A DNA stretch of 64,000 bases from Halomonas sp. (GTDB lineage Bacteria; Pseudomonadota; Gammaproteobacteria; Pseudomonadales; Halomonadaceae): NCBI RefSeq assembly GCF_011050415.1, contig NZ_DRFS01000021.1, positions 100,876 to 164,875 on the forward strand. The letters run 5' to 3'. Position 1 is the first letter of the stretch; every line of letters begins with the position of its first letter. Positions 32,267-41,845 of this stretch are shown here, one piece after another. The notes below the pieces were generated by a model. It was not told the origin of the DNA. It did not search any database and saw only the letters and a program-made list of their open reading frames with translations. The position numbers and the translations under genes were made by a program.

Positions 32267-32686
32267 TTAAGCGAAGCGGTTGCTTAACACCCAGCGACCA
32301 CTCCCCAAACCCGCTTGTACGATAAGTGCCAGCGTCCAGAAGACCGGGAACTCCCAGCCGCCTCCGGCATTAGAGAACAGCCAGCCGTTACCGAGGTGAA
32401 CCAAGGCCGCGCCAAGCAGTACGGGCACCAGAGCCAGGCTAACCCAGCGGGTATACACCCCTAAAATTAAGGCGATACCGCCGCCCACTTCAGCGGCAAT
32501 GGTTAGGTACGCTAAAAAGCCTGGTAAGCCGAGGGATTCAAAATAGCCGACCGTGCCGGGCAGGGTAAACACAAACACTTTAAGCAAACCGTGGGCGAGG
32601 GCCATAACCCCCAGGGCGATACGCAGCAGCGCAATAGCATGAGGTTGAAAAGTGCTTGTTACAGCAGGCTGTGAAAGAGTCGTCAT
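32267..32686 (-). CDS. DoxX family membrane protein
   Basis: This 139-residue protein has four predicted membrane helices and the DoxX-family pattern: ALLRIALGVMALAHGLLKVF, then FLAYLTIAAEVGGGIALILG. DoxX proteins are inner-membrane proteins often tied to redox or thiol stress; the exact function is not established. The ATG at 32686 with GGAAG upstream is preferred over one at 32701 that adds five residues. It lies between a LysR gene and ygiD, a grouping often seen in proteobacteria. Confidence 0.82.
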   Translation of the reverse strand: MTTLSQPAVTSTFQPHAIALLRIALGVMALAHGLLKVFVFTLPGTVGYFESLGLPGFLAYLTIAAEVGGGIALILGVYTRWVSLALVPVLLGAALVHLGNGWLFSNAGGGWEFPVFWTLALIVQAGLGSGRWVLSNRFA

Positions 32687-32765
32687 CGTCGTAGCTTCCA
32701 TCGTGGTGGTTGATGGCGCTACTTTACAGGCTGCTCATTTCGAGATAATCAGCGCTATATGCACA

Positions 32766-33686
32766 TCACTGTTGCGCTATAGGCGATAATCCAATGTGCT
32801 GCTCCCAAACCGGCGGATCGCCCCAGGCGTGAGTCAGCAGGTCGATAAAACGCTCTACTTTTGCGGGTAAGTAACGTCGGGCAGGGTAGAGCGCGTGCAC
32901 ATCGAGACGCACCGCTGGCTCCTTGGTTAAGATCGGCACCAAGCGGCCGCTGGTGATGCTTTCTGTGACCAGAAAACTAGGCTGTTGAGCGATGCCTAAG
33001 CCAGCTTCAGCGGCATGGGTTAAGACATCGCCATTATTGCTCTCAAGTGGTCCATGTACGCTTAGCAACTGCGAGGGGAGCGCCCAGGCAGCGCTATTCT
33101 GGCCGCTGCGATAGCGCAGGCAGCGGTGGTCAGTAAGTGCTGAGAGGCTACTGGGCTCACCGTGAGTGGCAAGATACGCGGGCGATGCGCAAAACAACAA
33201 ACGACAGCGCGTCAGGCGCCGCGCGACCAAGCTGGAATCCGGTAGGCTGCCGATGCGAATCGCTACGTCATAGCCCTCTTCCAGTAAATCAACGCGGCGG
33301 TCGTTCAAGTCCAAGCGGACTTCAAGCGCCGGATGGGCGTTCATAAACTGGGCAACTAACGGGGCTAAGTAGCGTGTCCCAAAACTCATTGGCCCATTGA
33401 TGCGGAGTCGGCCACGCACATCGCTGGTGCCTTGGCCAACCTCGGCAGCCGCTTCATCAAGCGCTTGGAGAATTCCCTGAGCGCGTAATAAGTAGCGTTC
33501 ACCGGCCTCAGTAAGGTGTAAGCGCCGCGTGGTGCGCTGAATCAGCCGTGCGCCCAAGGCTTCTTCCAGCGCCATTACCTGTCTGGAGACGCGGGTGCGC
33601 GAAAGGTCCAGCGCTTCAGCCGCCCGGGTATAGCTACCAAGCTCGGCGACGCGTACAAAAGCGACGATGTGCTCTAACTGGTTCAT
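32766..33686 (-). CDS. LysR-family transcriptional regulator
   Basis: This 306-residue regulator has an N-terminal winged helix-turn-helix (about residues 1-60, GSYTRAAEALDLSRTRVSRQ) and a C-terminal effector-binding domain of the periplasmic-binding fold. It belongs to the AaeR/DsdC-like group whose members sense aromatic or aldehyde-like compounds; the ligand is unknown. The ATG overlaps the thiE stop by 4 bp (ATGA), so it is translationally coupled to the thiamine genes. It precedes doxX and ygiD by 79 nt and probably controls them. Confidence 0.9.
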   Translation of the reverse strand: MNQLEHIVAFVRVAELGSYTRAAEALDLSRTRVSRQVMALEEALGARLIQRTTRRLHLTEAGERYLLRAQGILQALDEAAAEVGQGTSDVRGRLRINGPMSFGTRYLAPLVAQFMNAHPALEVRLDLNDRRVDLLEEGYDVAIRIGSLPDSSLVARRLTRCRLLFCASPAYLATHGEPSSLSALTDHRCLRYRSGQNSAAWALPSQLLSVHGPLESNNGDVLTHAAEAGLGIAQQPSFLVTESITSGRLVPILTKEPAVRLDVHALYPARRYLPAKVERFIDLLTHAWGDPPVWEQHIGLSPIAQQ

Positions 33687-34306
33687 GACGGTTGGGTTGT
33701 CAGAAATGCCCGTGCGGCTTGAAAAGGGTCGGGCTGGCCACAAATGGCGGATATCACCGCTAAGCCGTTGGCACCTGCACGTTGTACGCTAATGGCATGT
33801 TCAGCCTTAAGCCCGCCAATGGCCACGCTGGGCAGCGGGCAACTCTTAACCAGCGCGGCCAAACCGCCAAAGCCGATGGGCTGAGCGTGATCCTGCTTGC
33901 TCACGGTGGCAAACACCGGGCCAAGCCCCACATAATCCAGTAGCGTAATAGGCGCTGCTTGAAGCTGCTCAAGCGTATTGATGGACAAGCCAATGATCGC
34001 CTGTTGCCCCATAGCACGGCGCGCTTCTTGAGCGGCCGTATCACTTTGGCCAACATGTAAACCATCCGCCTGACACGCTAAGGCCACCTGCAAACGGTCA
34101 TTAATGATCAGCGGTACACCGGTGCCTGCCAATATCGCCTTTAGCCGTTTGCCCTGGTCAATCATCTGTTTATCGCTGGCATGCTTATCGCGTAGCTGCA
34201 CGACCGTGACACCACCCTTTACTGCTGCTTCAACTGTTTGCTCCAAACCTGCATCGCGGCAGAGCTCTGCGTCGGTCACCAAATAGAGCGATAGATCAAT
34301 CGGCAT
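33683..34306 (-). CDS. thiE: Thiamine-phosphate synthase
   Basis: ThiE (207 residues) joins the hydroxymethylpyrimidine diphosphate and thiazole phosphate moieties to make thiamine phosphate in the cytoplasm. It is a TIM barrel: VTVVQLRDKHASDKQMI binds the substrates, INDR and ADGLHVGQSD follow, and YVGLGPVFATVSKQDHAQP is the phosphate-binding region. The start at 34306 overlaps thiM by 11 bp. Co-transcription behind the TPP riboswitch makes this a salvage module rather than a full de novo pathway. Confidence 0.94.
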   Translation of the reverse strand: MPIDLSLYLVTDAELCRDAGLEQTVEAAVKGGVTVVQLRDKHASDKQMIDQGKRLKAILAGTGVPLIINDRLQVALACQADGLHVGQSDTAAQEARRAMGQQAIIGLSINTLEQLQAAPITLLDYVGLGPVFATVSKQDHAQPIGFGGLAALVKSCPLPSVAIGGLKAEHAISVQRAGANGLAVISAICGQPDPFQAARAFLTTQPS

Positions 34307-35105
34307 GAAGTGTCTCCAACTGCGCGTAAGTGGTGAGGTCAGCGGGGGTAAGCTGATAGAGCGCATCCAATAACGCGACCTGAAAACTGCCCGGCCCGGG
34401 AGCTATCTCACCCGCGCGCTCGCCGGCAACGGCAAAGCAGGCAAGCGCAGCCGCCGTGGCACCCAGTGGCGCTTCAGGGTTGGCAGCGGCAAACGCAGCC
34501 ACCAGCGCGCTTAACCCACAGCCAAGGGTGGTCACTCGCGGCATTAAGGGGTGACCACCATGTATCCGATAGTGCTGCTGTCCGTCCGTCACCCAGTCGC
34601 TTTCGCCGGTCATTGCGACAATACAGCCATGTTGCTGCGCCAGCGCTATTGCTGCCTCTATGGCTTGGTCGGTAGCGGCTGTTGAGTCCACACCGCGGCC
34701 TGGGTTAGCTAAGCCATTAAGGGTAAGAATTTCCGAGGCATTGCCACGAATAACGCTAGGTTTCGTAGCCAGGAGTTGCGTGCAGAGCGTTTGGCGATAG
34801 CGCGTAGCACCCACGGCGACAGGGTCTAACACCCAGGGGATGCCATGCTCTTCGGCGGTCTTTGTGGCCATCAGCATCGCGTTGGCCCAGTGGGAAGAGA
34901 TCGTGCCGATATTAACCGACAGCCCCGCAGCAATCGCCGTGAACTCAGCGACTTCTTCAGGGGCATGCAGCATAGCGGGGGACGCCCCGGTGGCTAGCAG
35001 CACATTAGCAGTGCTGTTCATGGCAACATAATTAGTGATGCAGTGCACCAGCGGGGTTTCTACACGAAGCGTTTGAAGATAATCGCCAAGTGGGCTTAGA
35101 GGCAT
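34296..35105 (-). CDS. thiM: Hydroxyethylthiazole kinase
   Basis: ThiM (269 residues) phosphorylates 4-methyl-5-(2-hydroxyethyl)thiazole for thiamine salvage. The ribokinase-like fold is shown by CITNYVAMNSTANVLLATGA (about residues 22-41), PWVLDPVAVGATRYR and the C-terminal TLGCGLSALVAAFAA, which holds the catalytic cysteine position of the family. The ATG follows GGAGGA, and this Shine-Dalgarno lies inside the riboswitch expression platform. Confidence 0.95.
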   Translation of the reverse strand: MPLSPLGDYLQTLRVETPLVHCITNYVAMNSTANVLLATGASPAMLHAPEEVAEFTAIAAGLSVNIGTISSHWANAMLMATKTAEEHGIPWVLDPVAVGATRYRQTLCTQLLATKPSVIRGNASEILTLNGLANPGRGVDSTAATDQAIEAAIALAQQHGCIVAMTGESDWVTDGQQHYRIHGGHPLMPRVTTLGCGLSALVAAFAAANPEAPLGATAAALACFAVAGERAGEIAPGPGSFQVALLDALYQLTPADLTTYAQLETLHAD

Positions 35106-35110
35106 AGCTT

Positions 35111-35222
35111 CCTCCCGGCAGGGAGGTGGTAAAGAGCACCACGACTCCCTACGCCGGTGTTATCCGGTTCAGGTTCAAAGGGTGCTTCTCAGCCCAGTGT
35201 TAAAAAAAGGCGCCCCTGTCGA
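35111..35222 (-). promoter_or_regulatory. TPP riboswitch controlling thiM-thiE
   Basis: Read on the minus strand, CGAC and GTCG form P1, and the conserved core GGCTGAGAAGCACCC, CTGAACCGGATAACACCGG and CGTAGGGAG are all present. The platform is visible: the thiM Shine-Dalgarno GGGAGG (plus positions 35111-35116) is mirrored by CCTCCC (35121-35126), and the aptamer's GGGAG could pair with CTCCC instead. TPP binding should therefore hide the Shine-Dalgarno, which suggests translational control. The class is well established; the platform logic is inference. Confidence 0.95.
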
Positions 35223-35280
35223 GCGAATACTATCCTTGGCTTGCGCCAGCCTGTAAAGACCTTGTGGGAGTGAAGGTCTG

Positions 35281-35625
35281 CTAGCGAAAAGCAATCCGGG
35301 TGCCGTAGGTAAGCTTTTCGGTGGGTGTGATCGCTTTACCCTCGACGCCAATCATTTCATCACCACACTGATCGGCAAAGGTGAGAACGCCGTGAGTAAG
35401 GCCTAGCTGACCGAGAACGTCGCGTATCTCCCCGGTGCCTAAAAAAGTGCTGACTTTCCCCTCTGCGCTACATAAATCAGCAACCCCGTTGGCATGATGG
35501 AATCGAACAGCGTAAATGCCATCCATCGACTCAACCTCAACAATCGGCGAAAAACCATTTTGCAGCGCGTGAGCAAGCTGTTTAAGGGTTAAGCGATCAC
35601 CCAATCCCATATCACTCGAACTCAT
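35281..35625 (-). CDS. DUF6482-like small protein
   Basis: This 114-residue protein has no signal peptide or membrane segment. VEVESMDGIYAVRFHHANG and the C-terminal CGDEMIGVEG resemble the small uncharacterised DUF6482 family of Halomonas and Pseudomonas; I rate that match as likely but not certain. No function is known. The start at 35625 has AGGAG 7 nt upstream; the open frame to 35661 adds 12 residues. It stands alone on the minus strand and diverges from the glyoxalase gene. Confidence 0.6.
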   Translation of the reverse strand: MSSSDMGLGDRLTLKQLAHALQNGFSPIVEVESMDGIYAVRFHHANGVADLCSAEGKVSTFLGTGEIRDVLGQLGLTHGVLTFADQCGDEMIGVEGKAITPTEKLTYGTRIAFR

Positions 35626-35866
35626 GGAGGACTCCTGCGAGATACCGCAATCAAGTGGCACCCGTTATTGTTCTGTAACGTTTTTGTAAAAGCACTGAAT
35701 AATAAGTGTAGAGGTTTCGTGTGGTAATGCCAGCAGTCTTCACGACAACACGGGTCAATCACTAATGCGGTTAGCCGGCAGAAGGTCTGGACGTTTGTTT
35801 TGACTGGAATTATGGCTATTGAACCCCCATGGTAGGTAACAGCTACTGTTGATTAAGGAGAGCGAG

Positions 35867-36403
35867 ATGAGTTTTCAAGGCGAGCAGCATCCTGGCGTTG
35901 TCGCTACACCGCCACAAACCCAGGGGTTTTGTTTGAATCACACCATGCTGCGGGTGAAAGATCCCGAAGTTGCTCTGGCCTTCTACTCTAAGGTATTTGG
36001 CATGCAGGTGATGCGCCGGTTGGACTTTGAGGAGATGCAGTTTTCGCTCTATTTTCTGGCCAACCTTTCACCCAGCGACAGCGTTCCAGAAGATACTCAA
36101 GCCCGTACCGCCTGGACCTTCAGCCAGAAAGGGCTGTTAGAGCTTACCCACAACTGGGGCACCGAGCATCAGGACGATTTCGCTTACCACGATGGCAATG
36201 CCGAACCTCAGGGCTTTGGGCATATCTGCTTTAATGTGCCAGATTTAACGGCAGCTCAGGCGTGGTTTGATGAGCATAACGTCACCTTTGTAAAACGCGC
36301 GGATCAGGGCAAAATGAAAGATGTTATCTTCGTTAAAGACCCTGACGGCTACTGGATAGAAGTGATTCAGGCAGACCTGATGGTGGGTAAGAGCGACGCA
36401 TGA
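35867..36403 (+). CDS. gloA: Lactoylglutathione lyase (glyoxalase I)
   Basis: This 178-residue metalloenzyme isomerises the hemithioacetal of methylglyoxal and glutathione to S-lactoylglutathione, the first step of methylglyoxal detoxification. The two beta-alpha-beta-beta-beta units are visible, with NHTMLRVKDPEVALAFY (metal ligand H), LELTHNWGTE, GFGHICFNVPD (ligand H) and DPDGYWIEVIQ (ligand E). This longer form, with an N-terminal extension and the loop LANLSPSDSVPEDTQARTAW, resembles the plant, yeast and pseudomonad zinc type. The ATG at 35867 follows AAGGAGAG. Confidence 0.93.
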   Translation: MSFQGEQHPGVVATPPQTQGFCLNHTMLRVKDPEVALAFYSKVFGMQVMRRLDFEEMQFSLYFLANLSPSDSVPEDTQARTAWTFSQKGLLELTHNWGTEHQDDFAYHDGNAEPQGFGHICFNVPDLTAAQAWFDEHNVTFVKRADQGKMKDVIFVKDPDGYWIEVIQADLMVGKSDA

Positions 36404-36412
36404 GGCACGCTA

Positions 36413-36781
36413 ATGGCTGAACTACTGTTCCGACTGCGCCATGTGACCGATGAAGAGGCCATGGAAGTGCGTGACCTGCTCGCCGCCCATGGCTTTGATA
36501 CCTATGAAACCCAGGCGGGCTTTTTCCGCCTGGGGGTCGATGCCATTTGGCTGCGCAACCCCCATCAGCATGAAGCGGCCAAGGCGGCATTGGAAGCTTA
36601 TCAAGCGGAGCGATTGGAGCGTGCCCAGCGCGAACACCAGCAAGCCGTTGAGCGGGGCGAACAAATGACGCTCTGGAAGCGCTTAGCGGATCACCCCATG
36701 CAGGTCGTCCTGGTACTATTAGCGGTCGGGCTAATTGCGGCCCTTACGCTACTGCCATTTCTGGGCTTAGCGCGAACCTAA
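36413..36781 (+). CDS. DUF6164 family protein
   Basis: This 122-residue protein has a soluble N-terminal domain with LLFRLRHVTDEEAMEVRDLL (an RNA/ligand-binding-like alpha-beta unit), a charged helix of about residues 55-88 that may be a coiled coil, and one membrane segment at the C-terminus (about 97-117). It matches the uncharacterised DUF6164 family known from Halomonas and Pseudomonas. It follows gloA by 9 nt, so the two are probably co-transcribed. It converges with the cupin gene, overlapping it by 4 bp. Confidence 0.7.
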   Translation: MAELLFRLRHVTDEEAMEVRDLLAAHGFDTYETQAGFFRLGVDAIWLRNPHQHEAAKAALEAYQAERLERAQREHQQAVERGEQMTLWKRLADHPMQVVLVLLAVGLIAALTLLPFLGLART

Positions 36782-37443
36782 ACGGGTGGCAGATGACCAC
36801 GCTTGAGGTACATCATTACGCCTTCATCACCTGCGGTTAACGCCGGTGCCGCACCGCTTGGGTAGCGGCACCAGGTGCCGGACGTATAGCTCTGCTCACT
36901 ATCGCTTAGCGTGCCTTCCAGAATGAAAAACTCCAGGCCACCCAGTAACGTGGGGTAAGTAATAGAGGTTCCCGCCGACCAGCGTTCCAGGCTGGTTCGC
37001 TCCTGCTTATAAGTATGCAGCATCTTGTAGGCAATGCGCGGGCGGCGGTCTGGCTGCCAAGGGAGCCGGTGCGCAGGTACCGCTAGTTGCAGTGTGTCGT
37101 TAGGGTCAAACTGGTGCAGTTTGACAAAAATCAGCGCGCCTTCCTCGCCAATATTGGGTGTATGGCCGGTACCCACAGGGTTGCGCAGGTAGCTGCCTGC
37201 CGCGTAGCGTCCATGTTCGTCGGCAAACACGCCTTCCAGCACCAAAATTTCTTCGCCGCCGCCGTGGATATGGCGCTCAAACTTGGTGTTAGGGGCATAG
37301 CGCACCAGGCTGGTCGCGCGGGCTACTTCATCACCAATACGGTCAAACATCATGCGTTCTACCCCAGCACTGGGGGAGTCGACCCACTGATACTCTTCCG
37401 GGGTAACACAGGCAAAGTGGCTAAAATCGGCGTTTAGACGCAT
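36778..37443 (-). CDS. Cupin-domain protein, ChrR-like
   Basis: This 221-residue protein has a first cupin domain with the metal-binding motif HIHGGGEEILVLEG (HxH...E, at about residues 57-70) and a second, weaker cupin-like repeat (LGGLEFFILEGTLSDSEQSY). The tandem arrangement fits the ChrR/anti-sigma cupin family, but no anti-sigma zinc domain precedes it, so it is not a canonical ChrR. Substrate is unknown. The start at 37443 is chosen because the upstream open frame to 37518 has no support; the ribosome binding site is weak. Confidence 0.75.
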   Translation of the reverse strand: MRLNADFSHFACVTPEEYQWVDSPSAGVERMMFDRIGDEVARATSLVRYAPNTKFERHIHGGGEEILVLEGVFADEHGRYAAGSYLRNPVGTGHTPNIGEEGALIFVKLHQFDPNDTLQLAVPAHRLPWQPDRRPRIAYKMLHTYKQERTSLERWSAGTSITYPTLLGGLEFFILEGTLSDSEQSYTSGTWCRYPSGAAPALTAGDEGVMMYLKRGHLPPV

Positions 37444-37551
37444 GAGAGAGGGCTCTTCGCAGTGAAGGTTAGTAACGGGGAAGGTGGGTAGTCTCCTTAT
37501 TGATAGCGGAAAATGCAACTTTAGGCGGCTAAAAGCGCGCTTAATAGGTGT

Positions 37552-37577
37552 AAAAATGCCGCCAAGGGCGGCATTAG
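37552..37577 (-). terminator. Intrinsic terminator of ampC
   Basis: On the minus strand AATGCCGCC and GGCGGCATT flank a CTT loop and are followed by a T run (plus positions 37552-37556). It lies 20-45 bases after the ampC stop. Confidence 0.85.
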
Positions 37578-37598
37578 ATGGTTGTGTACGGTTTTAGC

Positions 37599-38786
37599 TT
37601 AGGGTGTATCGGTGATGAGCGCGCTAAGCAGCTGATAAGCGGTCTCGATGCGCGCCTGATTGGGGTAGTTGCGGTTTGCCAGCAACACAATACCGATCTG
37701 CTCGCTGGGCACGAAAGCTACATAGCCACCAAAACCGTTGGTGGCCCCGGTCTTGTTATAGAGCGCTTCGTGTCTTGGGGCCTGCGGCGGGGTTAAGCGG
37801 TTGGCAGGGTTAGGCTCTAAAATCATCTCAAGCGAATTGCCCGCCAGCAGCTGCTCAAGCGTTACCGGGTAGGCGTAGCTTTCCCAGCCCAGGCCTTGGG
37901 TCATATGACCGACCTCAACGTAGCCTGCGCAGGTGGCTTCCAAGGCTTGGCGAAGGGGCTCACCAATATCAACATCAATATCGGCATCTGCCATGTTCGC
38001 TTCCACAAGCGCCAGCAGGTCGGCGGCATTTGATTTCAGCCCGTAAGCTTGGGCATCCAGCATGCCTGGGTTCACCCTAATCGGTTCATCCTCTTTAGAG
38101 TAACCATAGGCGTAGTGCGCCTGCTGCTCTTCTGGTACCTGAAAATAGCTGTGCTCAAGTCCTAGGGGGGCGAACACTTCCTCCTGCATCAGCGTCTCAA
38201 AAGGCTTACCAAGGCGTTGGGCGGTCAAATAGCCCATCAGCCCGATACTTGGGTTGGAGTAGAGGCGATGGCTGCCAGGGGCGGATTCAGGCTGCCACTG
38301 GCGATAGTAGTCGATCATCTGCCCTTCGTTTTGTACCGCTTCTGGAAACTGCAGCGGCAGCTCGCCTGCGGTGTAGGTGCCGAGTTCAAGCAGCGTGATC
38401 TCATCAAAGGCACTGCCTTCCAGGGCCGCTAAATGCTGGCTGGCTGGGTCGTAAAGCGCAAGGGCACCGCTCGCGTCTGCATAGGCCGCCAGCGTCGCGG
38501 TGAAGAGCTTACTGATCGAGCCTAGTTCAAACAGCGTCTCGTCAGTCACTGGGATCTCCGCCTCTTGGTTGGCGAGTCCATAATTAAAGTAATGCTGATC
38601 GCCGTTGATCGTTAGCGCCACCGCCATTCCTGGTATGCGATGCTCCTCCATAAGCGGCGCAATAGTCTCGTTTACCAGTGCTTCAATGGCAGCATTGTCA
38701 GTCCTGTCGAATGCCCATGCAGAGCTACTAATAAGCAGTGAAGTGGTCATGATAAAGCGGCTATTTGCTGCTAACATCTTGTGCAT
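37599..38786 (-). CDS. ampC: Class C beta-lactamase (AmpC)
   Basis: This 395-residue periplasmic serine enzyme hydrolyses cephalosporins. A signal peptide ends near residue 25 (AWA-FD). The class C motifs are all in place: SISK (90-93, catalytic Ser90 and Lys93), YSN (176-178) and KTG (345-347, followed by GATNGFGGYVAF). Length is typical of class C enzymes (about 380-395). It is divergently placed to a LysR gene of AmpR type, the arrangement of inducible chromosomal cephalosporinases. Whether it confers measurable resistance cannot be read from sequence. Confidence 0.93.
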   Translation of the reverse strand: MHKMLAANSRFIMTTSLLISSSAWAFDRTDNAAIEALVNETIAPLMEEHRIPGMAVALTINGDQHYFNYGLANQEAEIPVTDETLFELGSISKLFTATLAAYADASGALALYDPASQHLAALEGSAFDEITLLELGTYTAGELPLQFPEAVQNEGQMIDYYRQWQPESAPGSHRLYSNPSIGLMGYLTAQRLGKPFETLMQEEVFAPLGLEHSYFQVPEEQQAHYAYGYSKEDEPIRVNPGMLDAQAYGLKSNAADLLALVEANMADADIDVDIGEPLRQALEATCAGYVEVGHMTQGLGWESYAYPVTLEQLLAGNSLEMILEPNPANRLTPPQAPRHEALYNKTGATNGFGGYVAFVPSEQIGIVLLANRNYPNQARIETAYQLLSALITDTP

Positions 38787-38935
38787 ACCAGAATCCTGTT
38801 CCTAATGTTATAGCGACTCGATTAATCGTGCCGTGACCCGATAAATGGGTGACAAAGGACTAACATACGGCGCGCTGCGGGGATTCACAAACGGCAATAT
38901 TTTGCATGAGTCATTAGAAAAATTTGGGGGTCTGT
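38787..38935. promoter_or_regulatory. Divergent ampC-ampR control region
   Basis: The 149-base gap lies between the two divergent starts. For ampC a -10-like TATAAC is seen on the minus strand at 38807-38812, without a good -35, as expected for an activator-dependent promoter. The palindrome CGATTAATCG (38818-38827) lies just upstream. AmpR binding here is inferred from the gene arrangement. Confidence 0.5.
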
Positions 38936-39811
38936 GTGGTGCGTTCTTATCTGCCGTTAAAGGCATTGCGTGCTTTCGAGGCGTCGGCCAGACATTTGAG
39001 TTTTACTCGCGCAGCGGAAGAGCTGCATGTCACCCAGGCGGCGGTCAGCCATCAGGTGAAACTGCTTGAAGGCCAGTTGAAGGTGCCGCTGTTCAAACGC
39101 TTGCCCCGGGGGCTAATGCTTACTCAAGAGGGCGAGTTACTGTTACCTGTGCTGAAAAGCGCCTTCGATCAAATGTCGCACACGCTGGATCGGCTTGGCG
39201 AGAGCAGCTATCGTGAAGTGCTAAATGTCGGCGTGGTGGGGACCTTCGCTGTTGGCTGGCTATTGCCACGGCTGGAGGATTTTCAGCAGAAGTACCCGTA
39301 TGTGGATTTGCGGCTCTCTACCCACAACAATCGCGCTGACCTAGCCGCTGAGGGGCTCGATTTAGCGATCCGTTTTGGTACCGGTGCTTGGCACGGCACG
39401 GCAGCGCAACCGCTGCTGCCCGCCTCGCTTTCGGTATTGTGCATTCCTGACATCGCCGCGCGGCTCAGCACGCCAGCCGATGTATTAGGCGAGACCTGGC
39501 TGCGCTCTTATCGCGCCGATGAGTGGACAGAGTGGCTATTAGCGGCAGGGCTGCCACGCAGCTTTCCGATGACCAAAAGCATAGTGTTTGACTCTTCCAT
39601 CGCTATGGTGGAAGCAGCGTTACAAGGGGCAGGCGTGGCGCTAGCACCACCATTGATGTTCTCCCGGCAGTTGAGCAGTGGTGCGTTAGTGCAGCCTTTC
39701 GACACCACTGTCAGTTTGGGAGGTTACTGGCTCACTCGCCTGCAAACGCGGGCAGAAACCCATGCCATGGCATCTTTTCGGGAGTGGCTGCTCACGGCGA
39801 TTAATGCCTGA
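38936..39811 (+). CDS. ampR: AmpR-type LysR regulator
   Basis: This 291-residue LysR-family regulator is expected to sense peptidoglycan fragments and control ampC. The N-terminus RSYLPLKALRAFEASARHLS and the helix-turn-helix FTRAAEELHVTQAAVSHQV are very close to AmpR proteins. The effector domain follows (about residues 90-291). The GTG at 38936 gives MVRSYLPL, aligned with MTRSYLPL of enterobacterial AmpR; GGGGG lies upstream. The next GTG at 38939 is also possible. Confidence 0.88.
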   Translation: MVRSYLPLKALRAFEASARHLSFTRAAEELHVTQAAVSHQVKLLEGQLKVPLFKRLPRGLMLTQEGELLLPVLKSAFDQMSHTLDRLGESSYREVLNVGVVGTFAVGWLLPRLEDFQQKYPYVDLRLSTHNNRADLAAEGLDLAIRFGTGAWHGTAAQPLLPASLSVLCIPDIAARLSTPADVLGETWLRSYRADEWTEWLLAAGLPRSFPMTKSIVFDSSIAMVEAALQGAGVALAPPLMFSRQLSSGALVQPFDTTVSLGGYWLTRLQTRAETHAMASFREWLLTAINA

Positions 39812-39834
39812 GCAGCACTATTGACGTTAACGGC

Positions 39835-40917
<1,083 letters not shown>

Positions 40918-40954
40918 ACAGCACTCCTTTTAGGGTTAAGCATAAATACGAAAA

Positions 40955-41845
40955 TTAAGCGCCCTGCTCAACAGCCAGCGGCGTTGTTTTACGCCGCAGC
41001 TTGGCCGCCAAGCTGTGGTAACGGCCAAATAGGGCCGAAAACAGATACCCCGCCCCCGCCAGCAGAATAATGCTCGGGCCAGAAGGGATATCGAGATGAA
41101 ACGAGAGCAGCAGACCACCGGTGCTCGACACCATCGCCAACACAATCGCGATGCCGATCAAGCCCTCTAAGCGTTTGCTCCAAAAGCGCGCCGATGTAGC
41201 CGGGAGCATCATCAGGCCCACTGCCATCAACGTGCCTAATGTCTGAAAACCAGCGGTTAGATTGAGCACCAGCAGGCCTAAAAACACGCTGTGTACCCAG
41301 CCACTGCGGTGACTTTGACCGCGCAAAAACAGCGGGTCTAAGCACTCCACTACCAGGGCGCGAAACACCACGGCCAGGGTCAGCACAATTAGCGTGCTAA
41401 TGCCGGCGATCAGCAGCAGGGCGGTAGAGTTAATCGCCAGGATCGAGCCAAACAGAACGTGGGTAAGGTCAACGCTGCTACCACCCAGCGAGATCAGCAT
41501 TACGCCTGCGGCAAGCGAGATAATAAAAAAGCTCGCCATGGCGGCATCTTCGCGCTGCCCGCCCATCTTTGAGACTGCGCCTGCCAGTAGCGCAACCAGT
41601 AAGCCGAACATCACCCCGCCAATACTCATAATTGGCAGCGAGAATCCCGCCAGCAAAAAGCCAAGTGCCACGCCGGGCAAAATCGCATGGGCCATGGCGT
41701 CGCCAATCAGGCTCATGCCGCGCAGCACCAGAAATACGCCTAACGGTGGGGCAGCCAGCGAAAGCGCCAAACCACCCACCACCGCCCGACGCATAAAGCC
41801 GTAATCGAACGGGCTGATAAACCAGGCGTTAAGCAGATCCCACAT
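40955..41845 (-). CDS. znuB: Zinc ABC transporter permease
   Basis: ZnuB (296 residues) is the inner-membrane channel of the zinc importer, an ABC-3 family permease with about eight helices (for example LALSLAAPPLGVFLVLRGMS and GLMMLPATSARFWSKRLEGL). The ATG at 41845 follows GGGAGG; the longer open frame to 41887 would overlap znuC deeply. As chosen it overlaps the znuC end by 17 bp. znuA follows after 37 nt. Confidence 0.93.
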   Translation of the reverse strand: MWDLLNAWFISPFDYGFMRRAVVGGLALSLAAPPLGVFLVLRGMSLIGDAMAHAILPGVALGFLLAGFSLPIMSIGGVMFGLLVALLAGAVSKMGGQREDAAMASFFIISLAAGVMLISLGGSSVDLTHVLFGSILAINSTALLLIAGISTLIVLTLAVVFRALVVECLDPLFLRGQSHRSGWVHSVFLGLLVLNLTAGFQTLGTLMAVGLMMLPATSARFWSKRLEGLIGIAIVLAMVSSTGGLLLSFHLDIPSGPSIILLAGAGYLFSALFGRYHSLAAKLRRKTTPLAVEQGA

